Numbered from the stretch's first letter, positions 41,123-51,038 are shown. The stretch is DNA of 64,000 nt from Roseateles oligotrophus (GCF_025717515.1 NZ_JAJIRN010000006.1:372001-436000); one strand, 5' to 3'. Made by a program: numbers and translations. Notes: generated from the letters alone by a model not told the origin.

Positions 41123-42257
41123 TCTTCGCTGGTTGCTGTTTGCTCTGCCCGCGGCCTTTGCCATCGGCTGGCTCGCATCCAAGCTCGACACCAGGCAATG
41201 GAAGCGTGAGCAAAAGAACTCGCCCAAGGCTTATTTCAAAGGGCTCAACCTCTTGCTCAATGAGCAGCAAGACAAGGCCATCGATGCCTTCATCGAGGCG
41301 GTTCAAAACGATCCCGACACCTCGGAGCTGCACTTCGCTCTGGGCAATCTATTCCGCCGGCGCGGCGAATACGAGCGCGCGGTGCGGGTACACCAGCATC
41401 TGCTGCAGCGCGGCGACCTGCCGCGCTCCGAGCGCGAGCGCGCTCAGCACGCCTTGGCCCAGGATTTCTACAAGGCCGGTCTGTTTGACCGCGCCGAAAG
41501 CGCCTTCACCGCGCTGGCCGGTACACCCTTCGAGAGCGAGGCCGAACTGGCCTTGCTGGCGCTGTACGAGCGCACCCGCGACTGGCGCAAGGCCGCCGAT
41601 GTGGCGCGCCATCTGGAACAAACCGGCACCGCCTCCTTTGCCACCCGCATAGCGCATTACCTGTGCGAACTGGCACTGGAAGCGCAGGCACGGGATCACG
41701 ACGATGATGCAGCCAACTTGCTGGCCGAAGCCCGCAGAATTGCGCCCCATGCCGCGCGCGCGCATGTCTTGGCCGGGCAGATGCAAGCCAGGTTGGGCGA
41801 GCCCAAATTGGCGATGGCGGCCTATGCCGAATTGTTGGCGGCCAACCCTGAAGCCTTCAATCTGGTGGCACGGGACTTTGCCGAGGCCGCGCAGGCCTGC
41901 GGATGCCACGAGCGCGCCTTGGCCATTCTGAGTGATCAATACTGCCGCACGCCGGGCATGCATTTGCTGCAAGCGATCGCCAAGCTGGAACCAGCCGCCG
42001 ACCTGCAGCGTGAACGCCTGAGCCGCCATTTGCGCGAGCAGCCCAATCTGTCAGCCGCACGTTTGCTGCTGACCCAAGCCCAGTTCAAACTCAGCGAGGT
42101 GGAAGCCCCCCTGGTGGGTGCAGCCATCGACCGCGCAGTGCGCCCCTTGCAGCGCTACCGCTGCGCCGCCTGTGGCTTCGAGGCCCAGCATTATTTCTGG
42201 CAATGCCCTGGCTGTTTGAACTGGGACACCTACCCGCCACACCATGTCGACGAATAG
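41112..42257 (+). CDS. lapB: Lipopolysaccharide assembly protein LapB
   Basis: 381 residues. One N-terminal membrane anchor (LRWLLFALPAAFAIGWLASKLD) is followed by TPR repeats (about 45-330) and a C-terminal rubredoxin-type metal knuckle with Cys351/Cys354 and Cys365/Cys368 in YRCAACG..WQCPGCLNWDTYPP. LapB (YciM) tunes LPS synthesis by presenting LpxC to FtsH. It overlaps lapA by 11 bases and the heptosyltransferase gene by 14, so the three are coupled, consistent with a joint role in LPS. Confidence 0.94.
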   Translation: MEFDLRWLLFALPAAFAIGWLASKLDTRQWKREQKNSPKAYFKGLNLLLNEQQDKAIDAFIEAVQNDPDTSELHFALGNLFRRRGEYERAVRVHQHLLQRGDLPRSERERAQHALAQDFYKAGLFDRAESAFTALAGTPFESEAELALLALYERTRDWRKAADVARHLEQTGTASFATRIAHYLCELALEAQARDHDDDAANLLAEARRIAPHAARAHVLAGQMQARLGEPKLAMAAYAELLAANPEAFNLVARDFAEAAQACGCHERALAILSDQYCRTPGMHLLQAIAKLEPAADLQRERLSRHLREQPNLSAARLLLTQAQFKLSEVEAPLVGAAIDRAVRPLQRYRCAACGFEAQHYFWQCPGCLNWDTYPPHHVDE

Positions 42258-43329
42258 GCCGGTGCCGTCGGACCCTGATCGCATCCTGATCGTCCGCTTG
42301 AGCGCCCTGGGCGATGTCGTGTTGAGCTCGGGGCTGATCCCCTCACTGCTCAGCCGTTGGCCCAAGGCCCAAATCACATGGCTGGTGGAGCCCGCGGCCG
42401 CCCCTCTGCTCAAGCACAACCCGCGTCTGCACGAAGTTATTGTTTTGCCGACGGCCGAATGGAAAAACTTGTGGCGGGCAGGAAAGCGGCTACAGGCGCT
42501 GCGCGAAATCTGGCGCTTTCGGGCCAGCCTGCGTGCGGCCCGCTTCGACCTGGTCATCGACCCGCAAGGCTTGCTCAAAAGCGGCCTGATGGCCTGGTTC
42601 ACCGGCGCGCCCCGGCGGGTCAACCTGAAGCCGCGCGAATCGAGTCAATGGCTGATGCATGAGAGCGTGCGGCCTGGGCCCGGTGTGGGGATCGACGCGA
42701 CACTGCCCATCGTTGCCCATGAATACCGCGATCTGGCGGTCTATCTCGGTGCCGCGAGCGACAGCTACCGGATGGATCTGGCCGTGGGCGAGGCGGCTCG
42801 GCAACTGGCTAGCGCTCGCTTGGAGCAAGCCAAGGTCGGCTCCAGGTACGCGGTCTTGGCGGCCTTCACCACGCGGCCGCAAAAGCATTGGATAGAGAGC
42901 AACTGGGCCGCCCTGGCGGACGGCTTGCTCGCACAAGGCCTCACGCCGCTTCTGCTCGGTGGCCCGTCCGATCTGCCTGCGGCACAGCGCATCGCCGCCA
43001 GCAACCCGGCCATCGTCAATCTGGTCGGCCAATTCAAGCTCGACGAAACCGTGGCCGTCATCAGCCGAGCCAGCCTGCTGGTCGGCGTCGACACCGGCCT
43101 GAGCCATATGGCGATCGCGTTGAACATCCCCACCGTCGCCTTGTTTGGTTCGACCACCCCCTATTTGCGCGGCCCCGATGCGCGCACCCAGGTTCTCTAC
43201 GAGCGGCTGGACTGCTCGCCCTGCAACCGCAAACCCACTTGCCATGGTCGCTTTGACTGCATGCGCCAGTTGGATGTGGCCCGCGTCTTGAAGGCCACAT
43301 CCGAAGTCCGGCAAGCCAGTACCCTCTAA
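42244..43329 (+). CDS. waaC: Lipopolysaccharide heptosyltransferase I
   Basis: Family 9 glycosyltransferase of 361 residues that adds the first heptose to Kdo of the LPS inner core, using ADP-heptose at the inner face of the inner membrane. Typical stretches: ILIVRLSALGDVVLSSGLIPSLL, FDLVIDPQGLLKSGLMAWFTGAPRRV, LLGGPSDLPAAQRIA, and VGVDTGLSHMAIALNIPTVALFGSTTPYLRGP. WaaC rather than WaaF is favoured by IDPQGLLKS and by context. It overlaps lapB by 14 bases. ADP-heptose is supplied by genes at 45.8-48.4 kb. Confidence 0.93.
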   Translation: MSTNRPVPSDPDRILIVRLSALGDVVLSSGLIPSLLSRWPKAQITWLVEPAAAPLLKHNPRLHEVIVLPTAEWKNLWRAGKRLQALREIWRFRASLRAARFDLVIDPQGLLKSGLMAWFTGAPRRVNLKPRESSQWLMHESVRPGPGVGIDATLPIVAHEYRDLAVYLGAASDSYRMDLAVGEAARQLASARLEQAKVGSRYAVLAAFTTRPQKHWIESNWAALADGLLAQGLTPLLLGGPSDLPAAQRIAASNPAIVNLVGQFKLDETVAVISRASLLVGVDTGLSHMAIALNIPTVALFGSTTPYLRGPDARTQVLYERLDCSPCNRKPTCHGRFDCMRQLDVARVLKATSEVRQASTL

Positions 43330-43335
43330 AAGCCT

Positions 43336-44460
43336 ATGTCAACCCAACTCATCCCCAACGACCTGCTGGCGAAGTCGCAAAAGATTCTGTTCATCACCCA
43401 TCTGGCCCTGGGCGACTACACCTATTTGCAGAACTTCTTCCAGGCCTTTTCGAAGCAATACCCGCATATCGAAGTGCATATCTGGGTCGATGAATTGCGC
43501 CGCAGCAATCGGCCTGCGGACTGGGTGCATCTGAAAAAATATGCCTTGTACGACTGGCTGGCGGCCTGCCCTTTTGTCGCCAAGACCTATGACAAGACCT
43601 ATAGCCCGGCGCTGTACAAGGCATCGATTCAAGAAGCAAGGCAACAACAATATCCACTGGTCGTTTCACTGGCCACGCTGCGCCCGCATCTGTACGCGGC
43701 CTTGGCCCGCGAGATCTGCCCGAACGGTTTTGTGGCCGGCATGAAGCATCAGCCCGGTCTCTTGGCCTTGCACAGGCGCTGGGCCTATAGAAAGCTGAAT
43801 GCGGCCTTGAATCCGGACGGCTTGACGCAAGCCGGTCAACACATAACGGCGATTTACAACGGCTGGTTCAAGTCATTTTTTGGCATGAATCTGGCCGAAG
43901 ATCGGCGCTTCCCCTTTCTCGACATTCCGCCGCAATGGTTGCAGGCCAGCCAGCAACAACTGCGGCAATGGGGTTTTGCCGCTGAAGGCCAACAAGCCGC
44001 TCGCGCCGTCTTCATCAACCCATTCGCGAAGAACAACAAGCGCTGCTGGCCTTTGTCTCGGGTGGTAGAGCTGATCCAGGCAATGCGCAAACTGCCGGCT
44101 TGGGCGAATACCTGTTTTGTCGTCAATGTGGTGCCGGAGCAAATGCCCCAGGTGCGGGCCTATTTCGCGACCCAGGGCCTGGAGCGGGTGCAGCTATTCA
44201 GCGCCGAGGAAAACTTCTTTCAATTACCTGCAATGTTGAGTCAATGCGGCTTGATCATTTCGGTTGAAACGGCCGTCATGCACTTGGCCAATGCGGTGCA
44301 TATTCCGGTGATCGCCTTGATGCGTCAAAAGAACCCGGAATGGGCTCCGATTGACGAGAAAAACAGTACTGTGATCACGACGCTCAAGCGCAGTGATTGG
44401 GTCAAGGCGATCACGGCGGAACAGGTCATCGAAGTATTGGGCCTTGCCGGCGCGCATTGA
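43336..44460 (+). CDS. Family 9-type glycosyltransferase, LPS core
   Basis: 374 residues, 6 bases behind waaC. It has a GT9 layout (KILFITHLALGDYTYLQNFFQAFSKQYPHIEVHIWVDE; FINPFAKNNKRCWPLSRVVELI; GLIISVETAVMHLANAVHIPVIALMRQKNPEWAPID) but is diverged from WaaC and WaaF. It probably adds a core sugar to LPS, heptose or another. The acceptor and donor cannot be read from the sequence. Confidence 0.85.
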   Translation: MSTQLIPNDLLAKSQKILFITHLALGDYTYLQNFFQAFSKQYPHIEVHIWVDELRRSNRPADWVHLKKYALYDWLAACPFVAKTYDKTYSPALYKASIQEARQQQYPLVVSLATLRPHLYAALAREICPNGFVAGMKHQPGLLALHRRWAYRKLNAALNPDGLTQAGQHITAIYNGWFKSFFGMNLAEDRRFPFLDIPPQWLQASQQQLRQWGFAAEGQQAARAVFINPFAKNNKRCWPLSRVVELIQAMRKLPAWANTCFVVNVVPEQMPQVRAYFATQGLERVQLFSAEENFFQLPAMLSQCGLIISVETAVMHLANAVHIPVIALMRQKNPEWAPIDEKNSTVITTLKRSDWVKAITAEQVIEVLGLAGAH

Positions 44461-44499
44461 TCGCCGTCGGGTATGTGGCACTGAAAACTGAATCTTCCC

Positions 44500-45810
44500 A
44501 TGATCTACATTGACGTCACCGACCTCATCCTGTGGGTTCGCCGCAAGTCCACCGTCACCGGCATCCAGCGTGTGCATATCAACTACGCCGTCAATGCGCT
44601 GGATCATGGCGCGAAATGCTTGATGTTCTATGGCCGCGACTGCCGCAAGGTCGCGCTGGTCAGCGATGAATTCGTACGATATATGGGCGATGTGCTGAGC
44701 AGCCGGGTGCCGATGGACAAGGCCAAGTTTTTCACCATGTGCCCGAACGCTCGGCTATTCCCCTGGCCAGACTACCGCCAGAAATACGCTCACCGCCCGC
44801 TCAAACGCGTGCTGCACACGCTGGGCGGCCATCTGCGCTTTCATAGCCAGCGCTGGCTGTTCGAACGCAAAGCGCCAAGCCCCGAATTCCAACCCGGTGA
44901 CGCGTTGCTCAGCATCGGCCGCGACTGGACGATGGAGGGCTATGTCGCCAATATCCAGCGCCTGAAGGATGAATACGGCATCCGGCCGCAGCTTTTTCTG
45001 CACGACATGATCCCGATCCCGGGCGAAAAGCAGGCCGGCACGGCCAAGCGTTTCCTGAGCTTTGTCATCGATGCGTTCAAGACCTTCGACCGCTTTTTCA
45101 CCAGCTCGGACTACAACCGAGGCGAGATCATCAAATACATGCATGAGTTTGTCGGCTACGAGAAGCCGGTCGAAAAACTCGGCTTCGGGCAAAACATCAA
45201 CGCGATGGGCCTGGCCCCGACCGCCTTGCCCGCTGGGCTAGAGGCTGGCCGTTATCTCTTGTGCGTGGGCCGGGTTGCGGCCTCGAAGAATCAGATTCGC
45301 TTGATGAAGGCCTGGCACAAGCTCGTGCAGGCAGGCGCCGACAGCGGCGTGAAGCTGGTGCTGCTGGGTGAACTCAGCGGCAGCTACCGGGAATTCAATG
45401 ACTATCTCAACAATGCCAAGGCCTTGACGGGCAAGTTGATCTTGCTGGAGAAGGCGTCCGACCAGTTGCTCAACACCCTTTATCAGAACTGCCTGTTCAC
45501 CGTGTTCCCGTCAACCATCGAGGGCTACGGTCTTCCGGCGGCCGAGTCGGTCGCCTACGGCAAGTTCTGCCTAGCCTCCAACGCCACCTCCATCCCCGAG
45601 GCGGCGGGCATTTATGCCGACTATTTCGATCCCTATGACGAGGACGAGATGCAGGCCAAGCTCAGTCATTACCTGAACGATGCCGCCGCCCTGCAAGCCC
45701 GTGAGGCCTTGATCAAGGCCGCACCGATCAGAACCTGGGCCCAGGCCAGCGCAGAGTTGCTGGAGCGCGCCGGCAGGCCTTTGGACGCAGACTCAAGCCA
45801 GCAAGGCTGA
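44500..45810 (+). CDS. Family 4 glycosyltransferase, LPS/surface polysaccharide
   Basis: 436 residues. It begins MIYIDVTDLILWVRRKSTVTGIQRVHIN, a start I associate with a subgroup of surface-glycan GT4 enzymes. It ends with the retaining GT-B signature LLCVGRVAASKNQIRLMKAWHKL and FPSTIEGYGLPAAESVAYGKFCLASNATSIPEAAG. 39 bases separate it from the preceding glycosyltransferase, and its end overlaps gmhB on the other strand by 18 bases. A role in LPS core extension is inferred from position. Confidence 0.88.
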   Translation: MIYIDVTDLILWVRRKSTVTGIQRVHINYAVNALDHGAKCLMFYGRDCRKVALVSDEFVRYMGDVLSSRVPMDKAKFFTMCPNARLFPWPDYRQKYAHRPLKRVLHTLGGHLRFHSQRWLFERKAPSPEFQPGDALLSIGRDWTMEGYVANIQRLKDEYGIRPQLFLHDMIPIPGEKQAGTAKRFLSFVIDAFKTFDRFFTSSDYNRGEIIKYMHEFVGYEKPVEKLGFGQNINAMGLAPTALPAGLEAGRYLLCVGRVAASKNQIRLMKAWHKLVQAGADSGVKLVLLGELSGSYREFNDYLNNAKALTGKLILLEKASDQLLNTLYQNCLFTVFPSTIEGYGLPAAESVAYGKFCLASNATSIPEAAGIYADYFDPYDEDEMQAKLSHYLNDAAALQAREALIKAAPIRTWAQASAELLERAGRPLDADSSQQG

Positions 45811-46341
45811 CACGGCCAGCGCCAAGCTGCCGAAGCGTTCGGGAGCCAGCTCTGGCAAGTCAGGAGGATCGCCAAGCCCGTCCTTGGCCAATAGAAACGC
45901 ACGCCCTAGCCCGGCCGCCTGCGCGGCCTCGATATCGGAGGGTTTGTCGCCAAACAAGACCGACAGGCTCAGATCAAGTTGCAAGTTACGCGCCGCGCGC
46001 AAAATCATGCCCGGCGCCGGTTTGCGGCAATCGCAGTTCTGCCGGTACTCAGCCACCTGCCCATCCGGCAAATGCGGGCAATACTCGACGGCCGCCAGCG
46101 GCACCTGCTGTGTCAGCAAGAACTCGCTCATCTGCGCTGTCAGCCGCAGAAAATCGGCCTCGCTGTATTTGCCCCTGGCAATGCCCGACTGATTGGTCAC
46201 CACGACCAGCGCATAGCCGGCCCGATGCAGCCGGCGCATCGCCTCAATCGCGCCGGGCACGAACTCGAAATCTTCCCAGCGACCCACATAAGCATGGTCG
46301 ATATTGATCACGCCGTCACGGTCCAAAAATGCTGCCTTCAT
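45793..46341 (-). CDS. gmhB: D-glycero-beta-D-manno-heptose 1,7-bisphosphate phosphatase
   Basis: HAD phosphatase of ADP-heptose synthesis, 182 residues. Catalytic Asp7/Asp9 in FLDRDGVINID, VVTNQSGIARG, the zinc-binding CPHLPDG..YRQNCDCRKPAPGM and LFGDKPSDIEAAQAAG. Last gene of the gmhA-rfaE1-rfaE2-gmhB run on this strand. Its end converges with and overlaps the GT4 gene by 18 bases. Confidence 0.95.
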   Translation of the reverse strand: MKAAFLDRDGVINIDHAYVGRWEDFEFVPGAIEAMRRLHRAGYALVVVTNQSGIARGKYSEADFLRLTAQMSEFLLTQQVPLAAVEYCPHLPDGQVAEYRQNCDCRKPAPGMILRAARNLQLDLSLSVLFGDKPSDIEAAQAAGLGRAFLLAKDGLGDPPDLPELAPERFGSLALAVSALLA

Positions 46342-46848
46342 TCAGGTGGCTCGCAGGCTGCGCACCAGCGCCGTGGTCGAGTAGCCACCGACAAAAGACA
46401 GCGCCTCGGAGCGGCCGCCCCAGGAGCGCACCAGGCGGGTTTCTTCCAGCAACTCCATATCGTAGTCACCGCCCTTGACGTAGATATCGGGCCGAATGCG
46501 AGCCAACAAGGCGCAGGGCGTGGGCTCATCGAAGAAAGTTACGCAATCCACCGCCGCCAAGCCGGCCAGCACCAGCGCCCGGTCGAGCTCGCGGTTGATC
46601 GGCCGCTCCGGCCCTTTGCCCAGGCCGCGCGCCGAGGCGTCGGTGTTGATCGCGACGATCAGACTGCCGCCGAGTTGACGCGCCGCATGCAAATAGCTGA
46701 CATGGCCTCGGTGCAGGATGTCGAACACCCCGTTGGTGAACACCCAGGGGCGGGGCAAGGCAGCCAAGCGTGCCGCCAGGGCCGCATCGTCGAGCGCGGC
46801 CGCGTCCAGCAGCTTGTCTTGCAGGCTCCAGCTCATGCCCACGCTCAT
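46342..46848 (-). CDS. rfaE2: D-glycero-beta-D-manno-heptose 1-phosphate adenylyltransferase
   Basis: 168 residues, cytidylyltransferase fold with WVFTNGVFDILHRGHVSYLHAARQLG (HxGH nucleotide motif) and DIYVKGGDYD. It activates heptose-1-phosphate with ATP to ADP-heptose. In E. coli this is the C-terminal half of HldE; here the kinase and adenylyltransferase are separate genes joined by an ATGA overlap, the split arrangement common in betaproteobacteria. An in-frame ATG at 46836 is possible, but the overlap start at 46848 is preferred. Confidence 0.94.
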   Translation of the reverse strand: MSVGMSWSLQDKLLDAAALDDAALAARLAALPRPWVFTNGVFDILHRGHVSYLHAARQLGGSLIVAINTDASARGLGKGPERPINRELDRALVLAGLAAVDCVTFFDEPTPCALLARIRPDIYVKGGDYDMELLEETRLVRSWGGRSEALSFVGGYSTTALVRSLRAT

Positions 46849-47795
46849 GCTTGCAACTCCTCATAGCTGACCGTCGCGGTGCCGAACTTGCCGACCACGA
46901 TGCCGCCGGCCCGGTTGGCCCACCGCATCGCCTCTTCCATGCTCAGACCCGCCGCCATCATCACCGCCAAGGTGGCGATCACCGTGTCGCCGGCGCCGGT
47001 CACATCGAACACCTCGCGCGCTTGCGCGGGCTCATGGCTGATGCCGTCCGCGGCGAACAAGCTCATGCCCTCCTCCGAGCGCGTCAGCAACACCGCCTCG
47101 ACACCGATCTCGGCCCGCAAGGCATCAACCTTGGCTGTCAAGTCCGCTTCGCTGCGCCATTGGCCGCTGACCAGCGCCAGCTCGGCCCGGTTCGGCGTGA
47201 TCACGGTGGCACCCGCATAACGCTGGAAATCACTGCCCTTGGGGTCAACCAGGACCGGCTTGCCGGCCGCACGGGCCAAGGCAATCATCTGCGGAATATG
47301 CGCCAGGCCGCCCTTGCCGTAGTCGGAAAACAGCACCAGGTCATGCGAGGCCAGTTGCTGCTCGAAAGCGTCCGTCATCTCGCCCAGCAACTCATGGTCG
47401 GGCTCGTTTTCAAAGTCGATGCGCAGCAGTTGCTGGGCCCGCCCGATCACGCGCAGCTTGACGATGGTCTGCAGCTTGGGGTCGTCGCGCAAAACCGTCT
47501 CCACGCCTTGCGCATGCAGCAACTCGCGCAGCTTGACGGCGGGCTGATCTCGCCCCACCACGGTCAACAAGGTCGTGCGCGCGCCCAGCATCTTGACGCC
47601 CAGCGCCACGTTGGCCGCGCCACCCAGACGCTCCTCCTCGCGCTCAACCCGCACCACCGGCACCGGCGCCTCGGGCGATATGCGCTCGACCGCACCATGC
47701 CAGTAGCGATCCAGCATCACATCGCCGACCACCAGCACGCGCTTGGCCGCCAGCAGCTCGCGCGCGGGAAGGCCTTGAAGTAAGTTCTTAGTCAC
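46845..47795 (-). CDS. rfaE1: D-glycero-beta-D-manno-heptose-7-phosphate kinase
   Basis: PfkB-type kinase of 316 residues, the N-terminal half of E. coli HldE. VLVVGDVMLDRYWHGAVERISPEAPVPVV, GGAANVALGVKMLGA, and the anion-hole/catalytic motif FDVTGAGDTVIATLAVMMAAG are present. Start is GTG at 47795. It sits between gmhA (13 bases) and rfaE2 (ATGA overlap) in one heptose-activation operon. The epimerase hldD is not in this window. Confidence 0.95.
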   Translation of the reverse strand: MTKNLLQGLPARELLAAKRVLVVGDVMLDRYWHGAVERISPEAPVPVVRVEREEERLGGAANVALGVKMLGARTTLLTVVGRDQPAVKLRELLHAQGVETVLRDDPKLQTIVKLRVIGRAQQLLRIDFENEPDHELLGEMTDAFEQQLASHDLVLFSDYGKGGLAHIPQMIALARAAGKPVLVDPKGSDFQRYAGATVITPNRAELALVSGQWRSEADLTAKVDALRAEIGVEAVLLTRSEEGMSLFAADGISHEPAQAREVFDVTGAGDTVIATLAVMMAAGLSMEEAMRWANRAGGIVVGKFGTATVSYEELQA

Positions 47796-47808
47796 AGGCC
47801 CGCCCCGA

Positions 47809-48378
47809 TCAGTCCAAGCCGAGTTCGGCTTCGATCAGCCCGCACAAGGTGTGGCCGATCAAGATATGCGCCTCCTGGATGCGCGCCGTCACCTGGTGCG
47901 GCACCACGATGGCCGCGTCACACAGGCCGCGCAGCTGACCGCCGTCGCGCCCCAGCAGACCCAGGGTGTAAACGCCGGCCGCCTTGGCCGCCTCGACCGC
48001 GCGCAAGACATTGGCCGAATTGCCCGAGGTGGAGATCGCCACCAAGGCGTCGCCCGAGCGCGCCAGCGCCGTCAGCTGACGCGCGAACACCTGCTCGAAC
48101 GCATAGTCATTGGCAATGCAGGTCAACGCCGAGGTATCGGTGTTGAGCGCAATCGCCGCCAGCGGGCGCCGGTCCTTGATGAAGCGGCCGGTCAACTCGG
48201 CCGCCAGATGCTGGCTGTCGGCCGCCGAGCCGCCATTGCCGCAGAACAGGATCTTGCCGCCCTGCGTCAGCACCTTGGCCAACTGCTGCCCGGCCTCGGC
48301 GATGGCGGGGTCCAAGTCATGCAGCAAGTTCATCAATTGCTGATGCTCGGCAAGGTTGCGCAGAAACAGTGAATTCAT
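47809..48378 (-). CDS. gmhA: Sedoheptulose 7-phosphate isomerase
   Basis: 189 residues, SIS-fold isomerase that makes D,D-heptose 7-phosphate, first step toward ADP-heptose. GGKILFCGNGGSAADSQHLAAELTGRF, LTCIANDYAFEQVFARQL, AISTSGNSANVLRA and RIQEAHILIGHTLC are typical of GmhA. The frame extends to 48519, but the conserved N-terminus begins at the ATG at 48378. First gene of the heptose operon, divergent from msbA with 164 bases between them. Confidence 0.92.
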   Translation of the reverse strand: MNSLFLRNLAEHQQLMNLLHDLDPAIAEAGQQLAKVLTQGGKILFCGNGGSAADSQHLAAELTGRFIKDRRPLAAIALNTDTSALTCIANDYAFEQVFARQLTALARSGDALVAISTSGNSANVLRAVEAAKAAGVYTLGLLGRDGGQLRGLCDAAIVVPHQVTARIQEAHILIGHTLCGLIEAELGLD

Positions 48379-48542
48379 TGATGGAAATCCATGAAAAGTA
48401 AAAAGTGGATCAAGCCGATGAGGGCTTGTGAGCGCTCGCCAGGGCCAAACTCTGGGCCAATCACATCGCGCCATTATCAACGCAGGCGCGCACGCAACAG
48501 GGCTCGGGCCGCAAGCCAAAACAGCAGCGACAATCCCCCGCC

Positions 48543-50279
48543 ATGACGACTGATTCTCCCGAACTCAAACCCGTTGCCAAGCGCCTGATGCGCTTTGTCA
48601 AACCGTACCGCACCGGCCTGTCGCTGACCTTGCTGGTCTACGCCTTGGCGGCGGCCACCGAGCCGCTGATCCCGCACCTGATCAAGACCGTGTTTGGCCA
48701 GGGCTTCGCGACCAACTCCTTTTCGGTCTGGTGGGTGCCGGTGGTTTTGATTGGGCTGTTTGCGCTGCGTGGCCTGCTGGGTTTTGTGGGTCAGTACCTG
48801 CTCAACTGGTCGGTAACGCGGGTGGTGCTGGACTTCCGCTGCGCGCTGCTTGATGCGCTGTTGAAGGCCGATGCACGCGTGTTCACCAGCTTGCAGCCGG
48901 GCACGGCGGTCACCAAGGTGGTGAACGACCCGCAGCAAGTGATGGGCATGCTGACCAACCCCTTCATCAGCGTGTTGCGCGACGGCCTGCCGGCTATCGC
49001 GATTCTTGGCTATCTGATCATGCTGAACTGGCAGCTGACCCTGCTATCGATGATCACCACGCCCTTGATGGCCTTCGTCATGCGCCGGGTCGCCACGCGG
49101 GTGCGCCGGCTCGGTGGCATCGCCTACGACGCGCAATTGCAGTTGGTCAACAAGGTCGATGACCTGACGCGCGCCTGGCGGGTGGTGCGCAGCTTTGATG
49201 CGGCCGACCATGAGCGGGCTCAGTTCAATGCGCTGGCCAAGCAGGTGCAACGCAACAACCTGAAATCGGCCGCAGCGGCTGCCATGACGCAGCCGCTGTC
49301 GCAGTTCGTGGCGAGCTGGGGTTTGTCCTTGATCGTCTGCCTGGCCTTGCTGCAAGCGCGCCAAGCCAACACCGGTGTGGGTGAATTCGCGGCCTTCATC
49401 ACCGGCCTGCTCTTGCTGACTTCGCGTCTGCGCCATCTCAGCGACCTGATGCCCCCCATCACCAGCGCCCTGGTCATCGCGCGCGGCTGCATGAGCCTGC
49501 TGGACATGCCGGTTGAACCCGACAAAGGCAGGCGTGAACTCAGCGACTGCAAGGGCGAGATCCAGATGAAGGACGTGCATCTGCAATACCCGGACGCCGA
49601 CCGCCCGGCGCTGAACGGGCTGACCCTCAACTTTGCGGCCGGCCAAACCACGGCCCTGGTCGGAGCCTCGGGCGCGGGGAAAAGCTCCATCGTGCATTTG
49701 CTCCTGGGCTTTGGCCAAGCCGACACGGGTCAGGTCACGATCGACGGCGTCGAGGTCAGCGAGCTTCGCAAGGGCAATCTGCGCCGCCAGTTTGCGGTGG
49801 TGTCGCAAGACATTGTGCTGTTTGACGCCTCGGTGGCCGACAACATCGCCTACGCCCAGCCGCGCGATGAGGCCAAGTTAGAGCAGGCCTTGCGCGCTGC
49901 CAATCTATGGGACTTTGCCTTGGGTCTGCCGCAGGGCCTGGAGACCATCATCGGCGCCAACGGCAGCAAGCTCTCCGGCGGCCAGCGCCAGCGTCTGGCC
50001 ATCGCGCGAGCTCTCTACCGCGACGCACCCATCTGGGTTTTTGATGAAGCCACCTCCGCGCTCGACACCGAGAGCGAGCGCGCGGTTCAGCAAGCCTTGG
50101 AGCAATGGCAGGGCCGCAAGACGCTGATCGTCATTGCGCACCGCTTGTCCACCATTCGCTCGGCCGACATCATCCATGTGCTGGGCGCCGGCCGGGTTTT
50201 GGAAAGCGGCCCGCACACCGAACTGCTTGAACGCGACGGTGCCTATGCCGCGATGGTGCGGGCACAGCACGGCGAATAG
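48543..50279 (+). CDS. msbA: Lipid A export ABC transporter permease/ATP-binding protein MsbA
   Basis: Half-transporter of 578 residues that flips core-lipid A across the inner membrane. A six-helix membrane domain (about 20-320) with KVVNDPQQVMGMLTNPFISVLRDGLPAIAILGY precedes the nucleotide-binding domain: Walker A VGASGAGKSS at about 373-381, signature LSGGQRQRLAIARAL at about 477, Walker B IWVFDEATSALD and VIAHRLSTIR. Divergent from gmhA, so LPS precursor synthesis and export genes share one intergenic region. Confidence 0.93.
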   Translation: MTTDSPELKPVAKRLMRFVKPYRTGLSLTLLVYALAAATEPLIPHLIKTVFGQGFATNSFSVWWVPVVLIGLFALRGLLGFVGQYLLNWSVTRVVLDFRCALLDALLKADARVFTSLQPGTAVTKVVNDPQQVMGMLTNPFISVLRDGLPAIAILGYLIMLNWQLTLLSMITTPLMAFVMRRVATRVRRLGGIAYDAQLQLVNKVDDLTRAWRVVRSFDAADHERAQFNALAKQVQRNNLKSAAAAAMTQPLSQFVASWGLSLIVCLALLQARQANTGVGEFAAFITGLLLLTSRLRHLSDLMPPITSALVIARGCMSLLDMPVEPDKGRRELSDCKGEIQMKDVHLQYPDADRPALNGLTLNFAAGQTTALVGASGAGKSSIVHLLLGFGQADTGQVTIDGVEVSELRKGNLRRQFAVVSQDIVLFDASVADNIAYAQPRDEAKLEQALRAANLWDFALGLPQGLETIIGANGSKLSGGQRQRLAIARALYRDAPIWVFDEATSALDTESERAVQQALEQWQGRKTLIVIAHRLSTIRSADIIHVLGAGRVLESGPHTELLERDGAYAAMVRAQHGE

Positions 50280-50282
50280 CCG

Positions 50283-50942
50283 CTACGGCTTGGCGGTGTT
50301 CTCAACCACCAGCGCCGGGTTCAGGCGCGGGTCGTTGTACATCTTGAACTGCCGGTAGACCTTGAAGTAGGCGCGGCCCGCAGCGGAGTCGGCCAAGAGT
50401 TCGTCGTAGCAGTCACCCAGGTCATCGCGCTGCTGCCGCAAGCGGGTGAGGCGTTCGCGGCAAGCGGCAAGGTGGGCCTCATCGACGTCGCTGCGCAAGG
50501 TCTGCAAGCGCATCGCCTCGATCTTCAGAGCCATGATGGACATGCGGTCCACCATGCTGCCGGCGGTCTCGCTATTGAGTCGCGCACCCGCTTGCTGGGT
50601 TGAGCGCGGCGTCAAGCTGCCGATGCTGCTGGCATCAACCAAGCCCAAGGCGCTGAGCAGCCATTCATCGATGCGCTCGATCGCGTCATTGCGAGCCTGG
50701 TTGAAACGATCAATCGCGCGCTTGTTGGCGACGATTTCCGCATCCAGCGCTTTTTGGCGGCGGGCAAGGTCTTCCTCGGCCCATAGGCTGGCGTTGTAGA
50801 AATGATTGACGCGCGCCCAACCTAGCACATCATCGGCCAGGGGCGCGGTGCTGCTTGGGCCGGCCGCCACGGCTGCCGTATGCAGCGCAATGATCTCGCG
50901 CGCGGCTGGCAAGGTAATGGCGGGTTGCTCAGAAGTTGTCAT
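50283..50942 (-). CDS. DUF4254 domain protein
   Basis: 219 residues from the ATG at 50942, chosen over ATG 50978/TTG 50981 because it is closer to the conserved part. It is mostly helical: [88 protein letters not shown] and a C-terminal [14 protein letters not shown]. This matches DUF4254, whose function is unknown and which is often found beside LPS glycosyltransferases, as here (msbA behind, GT9 divergent in front). A role in LPS or cell-envelope assembly is inferred. Confidence 0.85.
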   Translation of the reverse strand: MTTSEQPAITLPAAREIIALHTAAVAAGPSSTAPLADDVLGWARVNHFYNASLWAEEDLARRQKALDAEIVANKRAIDRFNQARNDAIERIDEWLLSALGLVDASSIGSLTPRSTQQAGARLNSETAGSMVDRMSIMALKIEAMRLQTLRSDVDEAHLAACRERLTRLRQQRDDLGDCYDELLADSAAGRAYFKVYRQFKMYNDPRLNPALVVENTAKP

Positions 50943-51038
50943 GGTGTTCTCGAAATCAAGGTCGGCGTCAGTTCGCATCAATGTGCATCAAGCGCGGTGG
51001 CAGAATGCCGCCGCAGAGCATAACCGGGAGTATTCGCC